Both the position numbers and the translations under genes were made by a program. A stretch of DNA of 64,000 nt, taken from contig NZ_RBAK01000001.1 of NCBI RefSeq assembly GCF_003626595.1, positions 992,001 through 1,056,000 on the forward strand. Reading direction: 5' to 3'. The notes beneath the pieces were generated by a model, which worked only from the letters and a program-made list of their open reading frames with translations, did no database searches and was not told the origin of the DNA. This document shows, piece by piece, positions 9,048 to 16,888 of this stretch. The stretch comes from Micromonospora endolithica. GTDB lineage: Bacteria; Actinomycetota; Actinomycetes; Mycobacteriales; Micromonosporaceae. The first letter of the stretch is position 1; each line of letters begins with the position of its first letter.

Positions 9048-10304
9048 GTGAGCGAGCCGGGCGGGACCGAACTGGCGGCCACGCTGCGCCGGATCGAGCG
9101 GGCCGCGGGGGCGCTGTCGACGGCCAGCGTGGCCCGGATGGACGAGACCCTGCCCTGGTTCCGGTCGCTCCCGGCCGACCAGCGTGCCTGGGTCATGCTG
9201 GTGGCCCAGGCCGGCGCCCGCTCGTTGGTGCAGTGGCTGCGCTCCGGCGGGGGTACGGCGGAGGGCACCCAGGAGGTGTCCGACGAGGTCTTCGCGACCG
9301 CGCCGGAGGCCCTCGCCCGGTCGATCAGCCTTCAGCAGACCGTCGCGCTGATCAAGGTGACCATCGACGTGGTCGAGGAGCAGGTGCCGCGGCTGGCCGC
9401 GCCCGGTGAGGAACTCGCGCTGCGCGAGGCGGTGCTCCGGTTCTCCCGGGAGATCGCGTTCGCCGCCGCCCGGGTGTACGCCCGCGCCGCCGAGTCGCGC
9501 AGTTCCTGGGACGCGCGGTTGCAGGCGCTGCTGGTGGACGCGCTGCTGCGCGGGGACTCGGCCGACGTGCTGGCCAGCCGGGCGGCGGCGCTCGGCTGGG
9601 CGGACGAGCCGCCGGTGGCGGTGGCGGTGGGGCGTTCCCCCGGCGGGGAGGTGTCCGCCGTGCTGCACACCGTCTACCGGCTGGCCCGGCGGATCGGCGC
9701 GGAGGTGATCGGCGGTGTGCACGGCGACCGGCTGGTGGTGGTGCTCGGTGGGGTCGCCGATCCGGTCGCGGCGACCGGGAAGTTGCTGGCCGCGTTCGGG
9801 GAGGGACCGGTGGTGGTCGGTCCGGCCGTGCCGAGCCTCGACGAGGCGACCGAGTCCGCGCGGGCGGCGCTGACCGGATACCGCGCCGCCCCGGCGTGGC
9901 CGACCGCGCCCCGGCCGGTGCCCGCCGCCGACCTGCTGCCGGAGCGCGCCCTGGCCGGGGACGCCGAGGCCCGCCGGCGGTTGCGCCACGACGTGTACGC
10001 CGCGCTGGTCCGCGCCGGCGGTGAGCTGCTGGAGACGCTGGACGCCTTCTTCGCCGCCGGTGGGACGCTGGAGAGCGCGGCCCGGGCGCTGTTCGTCCAC
10101 CCCAACACGGTGCGCTACCGACTGCGGCGGATCGCCGAGGTGACCGGGTTCTCCCCACTCACGCCGCGTGAGGCGTACGCCCTCCAGGTGGCGTTGACCG
10201 TCGGCCGGCTCGACCCGGTGGTCCCGGTGGTCCCGACCCAGACATTGCCCCCACCGCCGAGGAAAACGTCACAGACGGGCGACGATCCCCACCGATCTTT
10301 GTAG
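9048..10304 (+). CDS. fasR: PucR/CdaR-type regulator of fatty acid synthesis (FasR-like)
   Basis: A 418-residue transcription factor. The C-terminus has the PucR HTH (ARALFVHPNTVRYRLRRIAEVTG, near residue 355). The middle region resembles the GGDEF-like ligand domain of CdaR proteins, and the N-terminal region is a long helical segment. It lies directly upstream of fabD-fabH-acpP-fabF, the position held in Streptomyces by FasR, which activates that operon; the name rests on this context. GTG 9048 (VSEPGGTELAA) is chosen because the upstream in-frame codons fall in the inverted repeat. Its stop codon is inside a short inverted repeat that may be an operator for the fab promoter. Confidence 0.85.
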   Translation: MSEPGGTELAATLRRIERAAGALSTASVARMDETLPWFRSLPADQRAWVMLVAQAGARSLVQWLRSGGGTAEGTQEVSDEVFATAPEALARSISLQQTVALIKVTIDVVEEQVPRLAAPGEELALREAVLRFSREIAFAAARVYARAAESRSSWDARLQALLVDALLRGDSADVLASRAAALGWADEPPVAVAVGRSPGGEVSAVLHTVYRLARRIGAEVIGGVHGDRLVVVLGGVADPVAATGKLLAAFGEGPVVVGPAVPSLDEATESARAALTGYRAAPAWPTAPRPVPAADLLPERALAGDAEARRRLRHDVYAALVRAGGELLETLDAFFAAGGTLESAARALFVHPNTVRYRLRRIAEVTGFSPLTPREAYALQVALTVGRLDPVVPVVPTQTLPPPPRKTSQTGDDPHRSL

Positions 10305-10317
10305 GATTTCGACAAAG
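10297..10317. promoter_or_regulatory. inverted repeat in the fabD promoter region, possible FasR operator
   Basis: CTTTGT (10297-10302) and ACAAAG (10312-10317) form a perfect 6-base inverted repeat with a 9-base spacer. It begins at the very end of fasR and lies 60-80 bases before fabD, where an activator would bind. An AT-rich spacer contrasts with the surrounding sequence. The identity of the protein is inferred from fasR being adjacent. Confidence 0.5.
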
Positions 10318-10376
10318 GTTCTAGTGCGGTTTGGTCGAAGGCGGTACAGCGCTACCCACGCGTATCCGGGAGAGTC

Positions 10377-11552
10377 ATGAACGTGCTCGCCGTACTCTCC
10401 CCCGGCCAGGGTTCCCAGAAACCCGGCTTCCTGACTCCCTGGCTCGACCTGCCTGGCGCCGAGGCGCGCCTGCGGTGGTGGTCCGCGCTCGCCGGGGTCG
10501 ACCTGGTGCACCTCGGCACGGTCGCCGACGCCGACGAGATCAAGGACACCGCTCGCACCCAGCCGCTGCTGGTCGCGGCGGCGCTGCTCGCCGCCGAACA
10601 CCTCCCCGTGTACGACGTGCCGCTGGTCGCCGGCCACAGCGTCGGTGAACTGGGCGCGGCCGCACTCGCCGGGGTGCTGCCGGCCGAGGCGGCGATCACC
10701 CTGGCCGGCGTACGCGGCCGGGAGATGGCCGCCGCCTGCGCGCTGGAGCCGACCGGGATGGCCGCCGTGCTCGGCGGCGACCCGGACGAGGTGCTCGCCG
10801 CGATCGAAGCGCACGGACTGCACGCGGCCAACCGCAACGGCGCCGGCCAGATCGTCGCCGCCGGCGCCCTCGACGCCCTGGACAAGCTGGCCGCCGAGCC
10901 GCCGTCCCGGGCCCGGATCACCCGGCTGAAGGTGGCCGGCGCGTTCCACACCCCCTACATGGCCCCGGCCGAGGCGGCACTCGCCGGCGTCGCCGCCGGC
11001 ATCACCCCGACCGACCCGCGGCGGGTGCTGCTGTCCAACCTGGACGGCGCGGCGGTCAACCACGGCCGGGAGATGGTGCAGCGGCTGGTCCGCCAGGTCA
11101 CCGCCCCGGTCCGCTGGGACCTGTGCATGCGCACGCTGGCCGACCTCGGCGTCACCGCGGTGCTCGAACTGCCCCCGGCGGGCACGCTGGCCGGCCTGGT
11201 CAAGCGGGAGCTGAAGAGCACCGGGGTGCCGGAGATCGTCACCCTCAACACCCCGGACGACCTGCCCGCGGCCCGGGAGCTGATCGCCCGGCACAGCGGC
11301 CTGCGCGGCCACGAGCCGGTGATCCAGTTCCGGGTGGTGGTCGCCCCCGCCGCCGGCACCTTCGAGCCCGCCGCCGACCTCGCCGAGGGCGCCGACCTGC
11401 GTACCGGCCAGGTGATCGGGCACGTCGCCACCCGGCAGGGCCCGGTGGAGGTCACCGCGCACGACAGCGGGCTGCTCACCGAGTGGCTCGCCCACCACGA
11501 CGACCCGGTCGCGCCGGGCCAGCCGCTCGCCCGCATCGGAGGTCAGGTATGA
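10377..11552 (+). CDS. fabD: malonyl-CoA:ACP transacylase with C-terminal biotinyl/lipoyl-like domain
   Basis: Residues 1-305 are FabD: LSPGQGSQKPGF at the N-terminus, catalytic Ser88 in GHSVGE, and the His-containing GAFHTPYM near residue 190. It moves malonate from CoA to ACP for fatty acid synthesis. Residues 313-391 (11313-11549) have the pattern of a biotinyl/lipoyl domain: APAAGTFEP, then GADLRTGQVIGHV, then VEVTAHDSGLLTEWL and DDPVAPGQPLARIG. The MKM or DKA hairpin with the modified Lys is replaced by RQGPVEV, so it cannot carry biotin or lipoate. Usual FabD length is near 310. The stop overlaps the fabH ATG. Confidence 0.93.
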   Translation: MNVLAVLSPGQGSQKPGFLTPWLDLPGAEARLRWWSALAGVDLVHLGTVADADEIKDTARTQPLLVAAALLAAEHLPVYDVPLVAGHSVGELGAAALAGVLPAEAAITLAGVRGREMAAACALEPTGMAAVLGGDPDEVLAAIEAHGLHAANRNGAGQIVAAGALDALDKLAAEPPSRARITRLKVAGAFHTPYMAPAEAALAGVAAGITPTDPRRVLLSNLDGAAVNHGREMVQRLVRQVTAPVRWDLCMRTLADLGVTAVLELPPAGTLAGLVKRELKSTGVPEIVTLNTPDDLPAARELIARHSGLRGHEPVIQFRVVVAPAAGTFEPAADLAEGADLRTGQVIGHVATRQGPVEVTAHDSGLLTEWLAHHDDPVAPGQPLARIGGQV

Positions 11553-12493
11553 CCGGCAGCCGGATCGTCTCCCTGGGGCACTACCAGCCCTCCCGGGTGG
11601 TCACCAACGACGACCTCGCCCAACTGGTGGACACCAACGACGAGTGGATCCGTGACCGGGTGGGCATCGTGACCCGGCGGATCGCCGACGGCGAGACGGT
11701 CGCCGACATGGCCACGGCCGCCGCCGGGAAGGCGCTGGCCAACTCCGGCCTGAACGCCGCCGACATCGACCTCGTCGTGGTGGCCACCTGCACCTCCGTG
11801 GACCGCAGCCCGAACGTCGCCTGCCGGGTCGCCGCGCGGCTGGGCATCCCCGCCCCGGCCGCGTACGACATCAACACCGCGTGCTCCGGTTTCGCGTACG
11901 CGCTGGGCACCGTCGACCACGCCATCTCCGCCGGCGCGGCGCGCAACGCGATCGTCATCGGCGCCGAGAAGCTCTCCGAGTTCACCGACTGGACCGACCG
12001 TTCGACCTGCATCATCTTCGCCGACGGCGCCGGCGCCGCGGTGGTCACCGCGACCGCCGACGGCGAGCCGTCCGGCGTCGGCCCGGTGGTGTGGGGCTCG
12101 GTGCCGGACAAGGGCGACGCGGTACGCATCGAGGGCTGGCGCCCCTACATCCAGCAGGAGGGCCAGTCGGTGTTCCGCTGGGCCACCACGGCGCTGGCCC
12201 CGCTGGCCCTGCGGGCCTGCGAGCGGGCCGGGGTGGCGCCGTCGGAGCTGGCCGCGTTCGTGCCGCACCAGGCCAACGCCCGGATCATCGACGGCATCGC
12301 CAAGCGGCTCGGCATCCCCGACGCGATCATCGCGAAGGACATCGTCGAGTCCGGCAACACCTCGGCGGCGAGCGTGCCGCTGGCCCTGTCCAAGCTGGTC
12401 GAGCGGCGGGAGGTGCCCTCGGGCGCACCGGTGCTGCTCTTCGGCTTCGGCGGCGGCCTGACCTACGCGGGTCAGGTCGTCCGCTGTCCCTGA
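11549..12493 (+). CDS. fabH: beta-ketoacyl-ACP synthase III
   Basis: A 314-residue KAS III that condenses an acyl-CoA primer with malonyl-ACP to begin fatty acid synthesis. The catalytic triad is seen as Cys112 in NTACSGFAYA, His in VPHQANARI and Asn in ESGNTSAAS. The N-terminal TNDEWIRDRVGI and C-terminal FGFGGGLTYAG are standard. In actinomycetes FabH often prefers branched starters, but that cannot be read here. The ATG overlaps the fabD stop by four bases; an RBS (GGAGG) lies in the end of fabD. Confidence 0.96.
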   Translation: MTGSRIVSLGHYQPSRVVTNDDLAQLVDTNDEWIRDRVGIVTRRIADGETVADMATAAAGKALANSGLNAADIDLVVVATCTSVDRSPNVACRVAARLGIPAPAAYDINTACSGFAYALGTVDHAISAGAARNAIVIGAEKLSEFTDWTDRSTCIIFADGAGAAVVTATADGEPSGVGPVVWGSVPDKGDAVRIEGWRPYIQQEGQSVFRWATTALAPLALRACERAGVAPSELAAFVPHQANARIIDGIAKRLGIPDAIIAKDIVESGNTSAASVPLALSKLVERREVPSGAPVLLFGFGGGLTYAGQVVRCP

Positions 12494-12562
12494 ACCCGGC
12501 ACGGTCCGACCGTGCCGCCGCCATCCGGCGGAGAACAATCCCGATGAGAGGAACCAACCGCA

Positions 12563-12802
12563 ATGACCCGTGACGAGATCACCGCCGGCCTCGCCGAGAT
12601 CCTCGAAGAGGTTGCCGGGGTGAACCCGGACGACGTGGCCGAGGGGAAGTCCTTCACCGACGACCTGGACGTCGACTCGCTCTCCATGGTGGAGGTCGTG
12701 GTCGCCGCCGAGGAGAAGTTCGGCGTCAAGATCCCCGACAACGAGGTGCAGAACCTGAAGACCGTCGGGGACGCCGTCAGCTACATCGCGGCGCAGTCCT
12801 GA
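12563..12802 (+). CDS. acpP: acyl carrier protein
   Basis: A 79-residue acidic ACP of type II fatty acid synthesis. The phosphopantetheine attachment Ser39 lies in DVDSLSMVE. Four-helix layout and length are normal. It is placed between fabH and fabF in one operon, 69 bases after fabH, with a GAGAGGAACC-type RBS. It carries the growing acyl chain between FabD, FabH and FabF in the cytosol. Confidence 0.97.
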   Translation: MTRDEITAGLAEILEEVAGVNPDDVAEGKSFTDDLDVDSLSMVEVVVAAEEKFGVKIPDNEVQNLKTVGDAVSYIAAQS

Positions 12803-12804
12803 CC

Positions 12805-14031
12805 ATGGCTCGCACCGACGTCGTCGTCACCGGGATCGGCGCGACCACCCCGCTGGGCGGGGACGTCGCGTCGACCTGGGACGCCATGCTCAACGGCCGC
12901 TCCGGGGTGAGTGCGCTCACCCAGGAGTGGGCCGAACAGCTGCCGGTCCGGATCGCCGCCCCGCTCGCGGTCGATCCGGCCGGCCTGCTGGACCGGGTGA
13001 AGCTGCGCCGGCTGGACCGGTCCGAGGCGATCGCGATCATCGCCGCGCAGCAGGCCTGGGCGGACTCCGGTCTGGGCGACTCCGGGCTGGACCCGGAGCG
13101 GCTCGGGGTGAGTGTCGGCTCGGGCATCGGCGGGGCGCTGACCCTGCTGGCCCAGGACGACATCCTGGAGGCGTCCGGGCCGCGGCGGGTCTCCCCGCAC
13201 ACCATCCCGATGCTGATGCCGAACGGTCCCGCCGCCTGGGTGGGGCTGGAGCTGGGTGCCCAGGCGGGCGTCCACTCGGTGGCCAGCGCGTGCGCGACCG
13301 GCGCGGAGGCGATCGCGCTCGGCCTGGACATGATCCGTGCCGGCCGGGCCGACGTGGTCGTGGCCGGTGGCACCGAGGCGGTCATCCACGCGCTGCCGAT
13401 CGCCGGTTTCTCGTCGATGCGGGCGATGTCGACCCGCAACGACGAACCGGAGCGGGCCTCCCGTCCCTGGGACAAGGGCCGGGACGGCTTCGTACTCGGC
13501 GAGGGCGCCGGCATCCTGGTGCTGGAGCGCGCCGAGCACGCCGCCGCGCGCGGTGCCCGGGTCTACGCCCGGCTGGCCGGGGCCGGCCTCACCTCCGACG
13601 GCTACGACATCGTGCAGCCGCACCCGGAGGGCGCCGGGGCGGTCCGGGCGATCGCCCGGGCCATCGCCGACGCGGACGTGGCGAAGTCCGACATCACGCA
13701 CGTCAACGCGCACGCCACGTCGACCCCGGTCGGCGACATCGCGGAGATCAAGGCGCTGCACCGGGCGCTCGGCGACCACCCGGTGCTGACCGCCACCAAG
13801 TCGATGTCCGGGCACCTGCTCGGCGCGGCCGGCGCGCTGGAGTCGATCGCCACCATCCTGGCCATCCGCGACAGCGTGGTGCCGCCGACGATCAACCTGG
13901 ACGAACCGGATGACGGCCTCGACCTGGAGGTGGCCGCCAACAAGGCGCGCCACATGGACATCCCCGCCGCGCTGAACAACTCGTTCGGCTTCGGCGGCCA
14001 CAACGTGGCTCTCGTCTTCACGCGGGCCTGA
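12805..14031 (+). CDS. fabF: beta-ketoacyl-ACP synthase II
   Basis: A 408-residue elongating ketosynthase. The active-site Cys163 is in SVASACATGAEA; the two His are in NAHATSTPVGD and MSGHLLGAAG; the Lys is in TATKSMSGH. N-terminal VVVTGIGATTPLG and C-terminal NSFGFGGHNVALVF are typical. Only two bases separate it from acpP, so it is in the same transcript. It extends acyl-ACP by two carbons per cycle. Confidence 0.96.
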   Translation: MARTDVVVTGIGATTPLGGDVASTWDAMLNGRSGVSALTQEWAEQLPVRIAAPLAVDPAGLLDRVKLRRLDRSEAIAIIAAQQAWADSGLGDSGLDPERLGVSVGSGIGGALTLLAQDDILEASGPRRVSPHTIPMLMPNGPAAWVGLELGAQAGVHSVASACATGAEAIALGLDMIRAGRADVVVAGGTEAVIHALPIAGFSSMRAMSTRNDEPERASRPWDKGRDGFVLGEGAGILVLERAEHAAARGARVYARLAGAGLTSDGYDIVQPHPEGAGAVRAIARAIADADVAKSDITHVNAHATSTPVGDIAEIKALHRALGDHPVLTATKSMSGHLLGAAGALESIATILAIRDSVVPPTINLDEPDDGLDLEVAANKARHMDIPAALNNSFGFGGHNVALVFTRA

Positions 14032-14053
14032 GACCACTGCCTTGGAGGCGCTC

Positions 14054-15478
14054 GTGACCACCACCGCCGTCGGCGCGGACACATCCACCGTGGACTACCG
14101 AGATCCGGAGCTTCGGCTCCGGGCCCTGTTCGACGCGGGCTCGCTGCGCCTGCTCGCGCCCCGGGACACCTCCGGCGTGCTGTGGGCGCGCGGCGAGATC
14201 GAGGGCGCGCCGGCCATCGCGTACGCCACCGACGCGACCAGGATGGGCGGCGCGATGGGCACCGAGGGGTGCCGGCACATCGTGGACGCCATCGACACCG
14301 CGGTCCGGGAGCGGGTGCCGGTACTCGGGCTCTGGCACTCCGGCGGGGCCCGGCTGGCCGAGGGCGTGGTCGCCCTGGACGCGGTCGGCCAGGTCTTCGG
14401 CGCCATGGTCCGGGCCTCCGGCCGGGTGCCGCAGATCTCCGTGGTGCTCGGCCCGGCGGCCGGCGGCGCCGCGTACGGACCGGCGCTGACCGACATCGTG
14501 GTGATGAGCGGGGCCGGCCGGATCTTCGTCACCGGTCCCGAGGTGGTCCGCTCGGTCACCGGCGAGCAGGTCGACATGGAGCGCCTCGGCGGCCCCGAGC
14601 CGCACGGCCGGCGCTCTGGCGTGGTGCACGTGACCTGCGCCGACGACGCCACCGCGATGGCCGAGTCGCGCAAGCTCGCCGCGCTGCTCGGACGCCAGGG
14701 CCGGCTCTCACCGGCCGACGTGCCGGCCGAGGCGGTGCCGGGTCACGACCTGGCCGCGAAGATGCCGGCCGAGACCAACCGGGCGTACGACGTGAAGCCG
14801 GTGGTCAAGGCGCTGCTCGACGCCCCGGGGGTGGAACTGCACGCGAAGTGGGCCCCGAACGTCGTCACCACGCTCGGCCGGTTCGCCGGCCGCACGGTCG
14901 GCGTGATCGCCAACAACCCGCTGCGCCTCGGCGGCTGCCTGGACGCGTCCAGCGCCGAGAAGGCAGCCCGGTTCGTGCGGATGTGCGACTCGCTCGGCGT
15001 CCCGCTGATCGTGCTGGTCGACGTCCCCGGCTACCTGCCCGGTCTGGGCCAGGAGTGGGACGGCGTGGTGCGGCGCGGGGCGAAGCTGCTGCACGCCTTC
15101 GCCGAGGCGGTGGTGCCGCGGGTGACGCTGGTGACCCGCAAGGCGTACGGCGGCGCGTACATCGCGATGAACTCCCGGTCGCTGGGCGCGACCGCGGTGT
15201 TCGCCTGGCCGAACGCCGAGGTCGCGGTGATGGGTGCCAGCGCCGCGGTGAACATCCTGCACCGCAAGAAGCTCGCCGCCGCACCGGCGGAGGAGCGGGA
15301 GGCGCTGCGGGCGCGGCTCATCGAGGAGCAGACCCGGGTGGCCGGCGGCGTCAACCGGGCACTGGAGATCGGCGTGGTGGACGACGTGATCACGCCGGAG
15401 GAGACCCGGCGCCGGATCGCCGAGGCCCTCGCCGCCGCGCCGGCCGCCCGCGGCGCGCACGGCAACATCCCGCTGTAG
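14054..15478 (+). CDS. accD: acyl-CoA carboxylase beta subunit (carboxyltransferase)
   Basis: A 474-residue carboxyltransferase of the AccD/PccB family, which moves CO2 from carboxybiotin to acetyl- or propionyl-CoA. Both crotonase-like halves are present: N-terminal block with GAMGTEGCRHI and GPAAGGAAYGPALTD, and C-terminal block with GGCLDASSAEKAARF, DVPGYLPG and KAYGGAYIAMN. The start is GTG 14054, five bases after GGAGG; the TTG at 14042 is too far upstream of any RBS. Being last in fabDHPF recalls accD6 behind the mycobacterial fas-II genes, so it probably supplies malonyl-CoA. The biotin subunit (AccA) is not in the window. Confidence 0.92.
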   Translation: MTTTAVGADTSTVDYRDPELRLRALFDAGSLRLLAPRDTSGVLWARGEIEGAPAIAYATDATRMGGAMGTEGCRHIVDAIDTAVRERVPVLGLWHSGGARLAEGVVALDAVGQVFGAMVRASGRVPQISVVLGPAAGGAAYGPALTDIVVMSGAGRIFVTGPEVVRSVTGEQVDMERLGGPEPHGRRSGVVHVTCADDATAMAESRKLAALLGRQGRLSPADVPAEAVPGHDLAAKMPAETNRAYDVKPVVKALLDAPGVELHAKWAPNVVTTLGRFAGRTVGVIANNPLRLGGCLDASSAEKAARFVRMCDSLGVPLIVLVDVPGYLPGLGQEWDGVVRRGAKLLHAFAEAVVPRVTLVTRKAYGGAYIAMNSRSLGATAVFAWPNAEVAVMGASAAVNILHRKKLAAAPAEEREALRARLIEEQTRVAGGVNRALEIGVVDDVITPEETRRRIAEALAAAPAARGAHGNIPL

Positions 15479-15483
15479 CGGTG

Positions 15484-15539
15484 TAAGGAAGGGCCCCTTC
15501 TTAACGCCTCGTGCATAGGAAGGGGCCCTTCCTCACGCC
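15484..15539. repeat. GGGCCC-core dispersed hairpin repeat, copy 2
   Basis: Two units of 24-25 bases, TAAGGAAGGGCCCCTT followed by CTTAACGCC, and TAGGAAGGGGCCCTT followed by CCTCACGCC, with an 8-base spacer (TCGTGCA plus edge). It stands five bases after the accD stop and is probably the terminator of the fab operon. Confidence 0.82.
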
Positions 15540-15606
15540 ACTTGACGATGACCTCCCCGACCGGTTGGCTGTACCGGCCTAGATCCACAACGGGGAGTGA
15601 CACACC

Positions 15607-16269
15607 ATGGCACGTCGTACCCGCGCCGCCCTCACGGCCGCGCTCGCCATCGCCCTGCTCGCCGGCTGCGGCGACGACGGTGGTGCGGCCCCCGGGAGGG
15701 CCGGCACGCCGACGCCGGCCGCCACCGGCGAGCCCTGGTTCGACGAGATCGCCGCCGCCGAGAGCGCCGTGCGGGTCGGCGGGGCCGGCACGCCCTGCCC
15801 GCTGCCGGTCACCTTCCCGGTGCCGAAGGGCTGGAAGCCCAAGGGGATCGACGCTCCGACGGACGAGACCGGGGCGGAGATCTTCGCGGCGCTCGCCCGG
15901 CGCGGCGGGACCACCGCGCGGTGCGAGGTGGACGGACGCCGCGCCGGGGGTGGCTTCCTGCGGGTGTGGACGGCCGACCAGCCGACGGCGCAGCCGCGGG
16001 CCGCGCTGGAGGCGTACGTCGCCGGCACCAGGGACGCGGTCGGCGACACCCGCTACCGCGAGGTGCGGGTGGGTGGCCTCGACGGCGTCGAGGCGACCTG
16101 GGTGGAGACCAGCGAACTCCTGGACGAGGACGAGCGGGCGTGGGCGGTGGCCGTCCGCGCCGGTGACCGTACGGTCCTGCTCACCGCCAAGGAGAGCCTG
16201 TTGGCGGAGCCGGCAGATCTGCTGCCCGCGTACCGGCTGGCGGTGTCGGGCCTGGGCGTCACCGCCTGA
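15607..16269 (+). CDS. lipoprotein of unknown function
   Basis: A 220-residue exported lipoprotein: basic start MARRTR, hydrophobic core, lipobox LLAGC (Cys at residue 21). The mature part opens with a Gly/Ala/Pro linker and then a folded domain with PLPVTFPVPKGWKP, which resembles the LpqN/LpqT-like lipoproteins of actinobacteria (alpha/beta fold with a Pro-Gly-Trp motif). Two Cys (residues 65 and 101 approximately) may form a disulfide. RBS GGGGAG precedes the ATG. Function unknown. Confidence 0.8.
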   Translation: MARRTRAALTAALAIALLAGCGDDGGAAPGRAGTPTPAATGEPWFDEIAAAESAVRVGGAGTPCPLPVTFPVPKGWKPKGIDAPTDETGAEIFAALARRGGTTARCEVDGRRAGGGFLRVWTADQPTAQPRAALEAYVAGTRDAVGDTRYREVRVGGLDGVEATWVETSELLDEDERAWAVAVRAGDRTVLLTAKESLLAEPADLLPAYRLAVSGLGVTA

Positions 16270-16314
16270 GCGCCACGGCGGAAAACCCGGTGTCGCGGCA
16301 TCGGCTCGTGACCC

Positions 16315-16884
16315 ATGCTTGACCACGTGGCTGACCCCGTCCCGGCCTGGCGGAGCACCTCCCTGGCCCGCACCGTCGGTGCCATCGAGGCAGAACTCGA
16401 CCTGGCCTGGGCGCGCCAGCTCGGCGAGTGGGACGTGGTCGGGGGTTCCCCGGGCGAGACGGCGCTCGGCTGGCTCGTGGTCGACAGTCCCGAAGAGCAT
16501 GACTGGCGCACCGTCGACGCCGCCCTCGACCGGCTGACGTGCACGGCGTGCGGATCCACGCTGACCAGGGGTCCGGCCACCTGCCGGCGGTGCGCCTACT
16601 ACCACGAGGTGCGCTTCGCGGCCCGGGAGGTGGACCGCCCGGACGTGCCCGCCGGCAACGAGCACGCCCTCCGCGTCTCGTTCGCCGTCGCCCGCGCTCG
16701 CACCCGGTACGGCGCGCGGGCGCGGGCCGGCTACGAACTGGTCCTGCCCGCTCTCCTCGCCGGTGACCTGCCCACCACGGCACAGGCCCAGTCGGCCAGA
16801 GCGATGATCAACAAGCTGACGCCCGAGGAGTGCGACCAGGTCACGACCCTCGCGGAGGTCGAAGAGATCGCGCGTACCCGCTGA
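16315..16884 (+). CDS. zinc-ribbon protein of unknown function
   Basis: A 189-residue cytosolic protein. The centre carries a four-Cys zinc ribbon, TCTACGSTLTRGPATCRRC (CxxC...CxxC, residues about 76-94). The flanking regions are helical; no DNA-binding or catalytic motif is recognisable. ATG 16315 is used; GTG at 16327 is an alternative and neither has a clear RBS. It lies between a lipoprotein gene and a convergent GH3 gene. Confidence 0.72.
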   Translation: MLDHVADPVPAWRSTSLARTVGAIEAELDLAWARQLGEWDVVGGSPGETALGWLVVDSPEEHDWRTVDAALDRLTCTACGSTLTRGPATCRRCAYYHEVRFAAREVDRPDVPAGNEHALRVSFAVARARTRYGARARAGYELVLPALLAGDLPTTAQAQSARAMINKLTPEECDQVTTLAEVEEIARTR

Positions 16885-16888
16885 CGGG

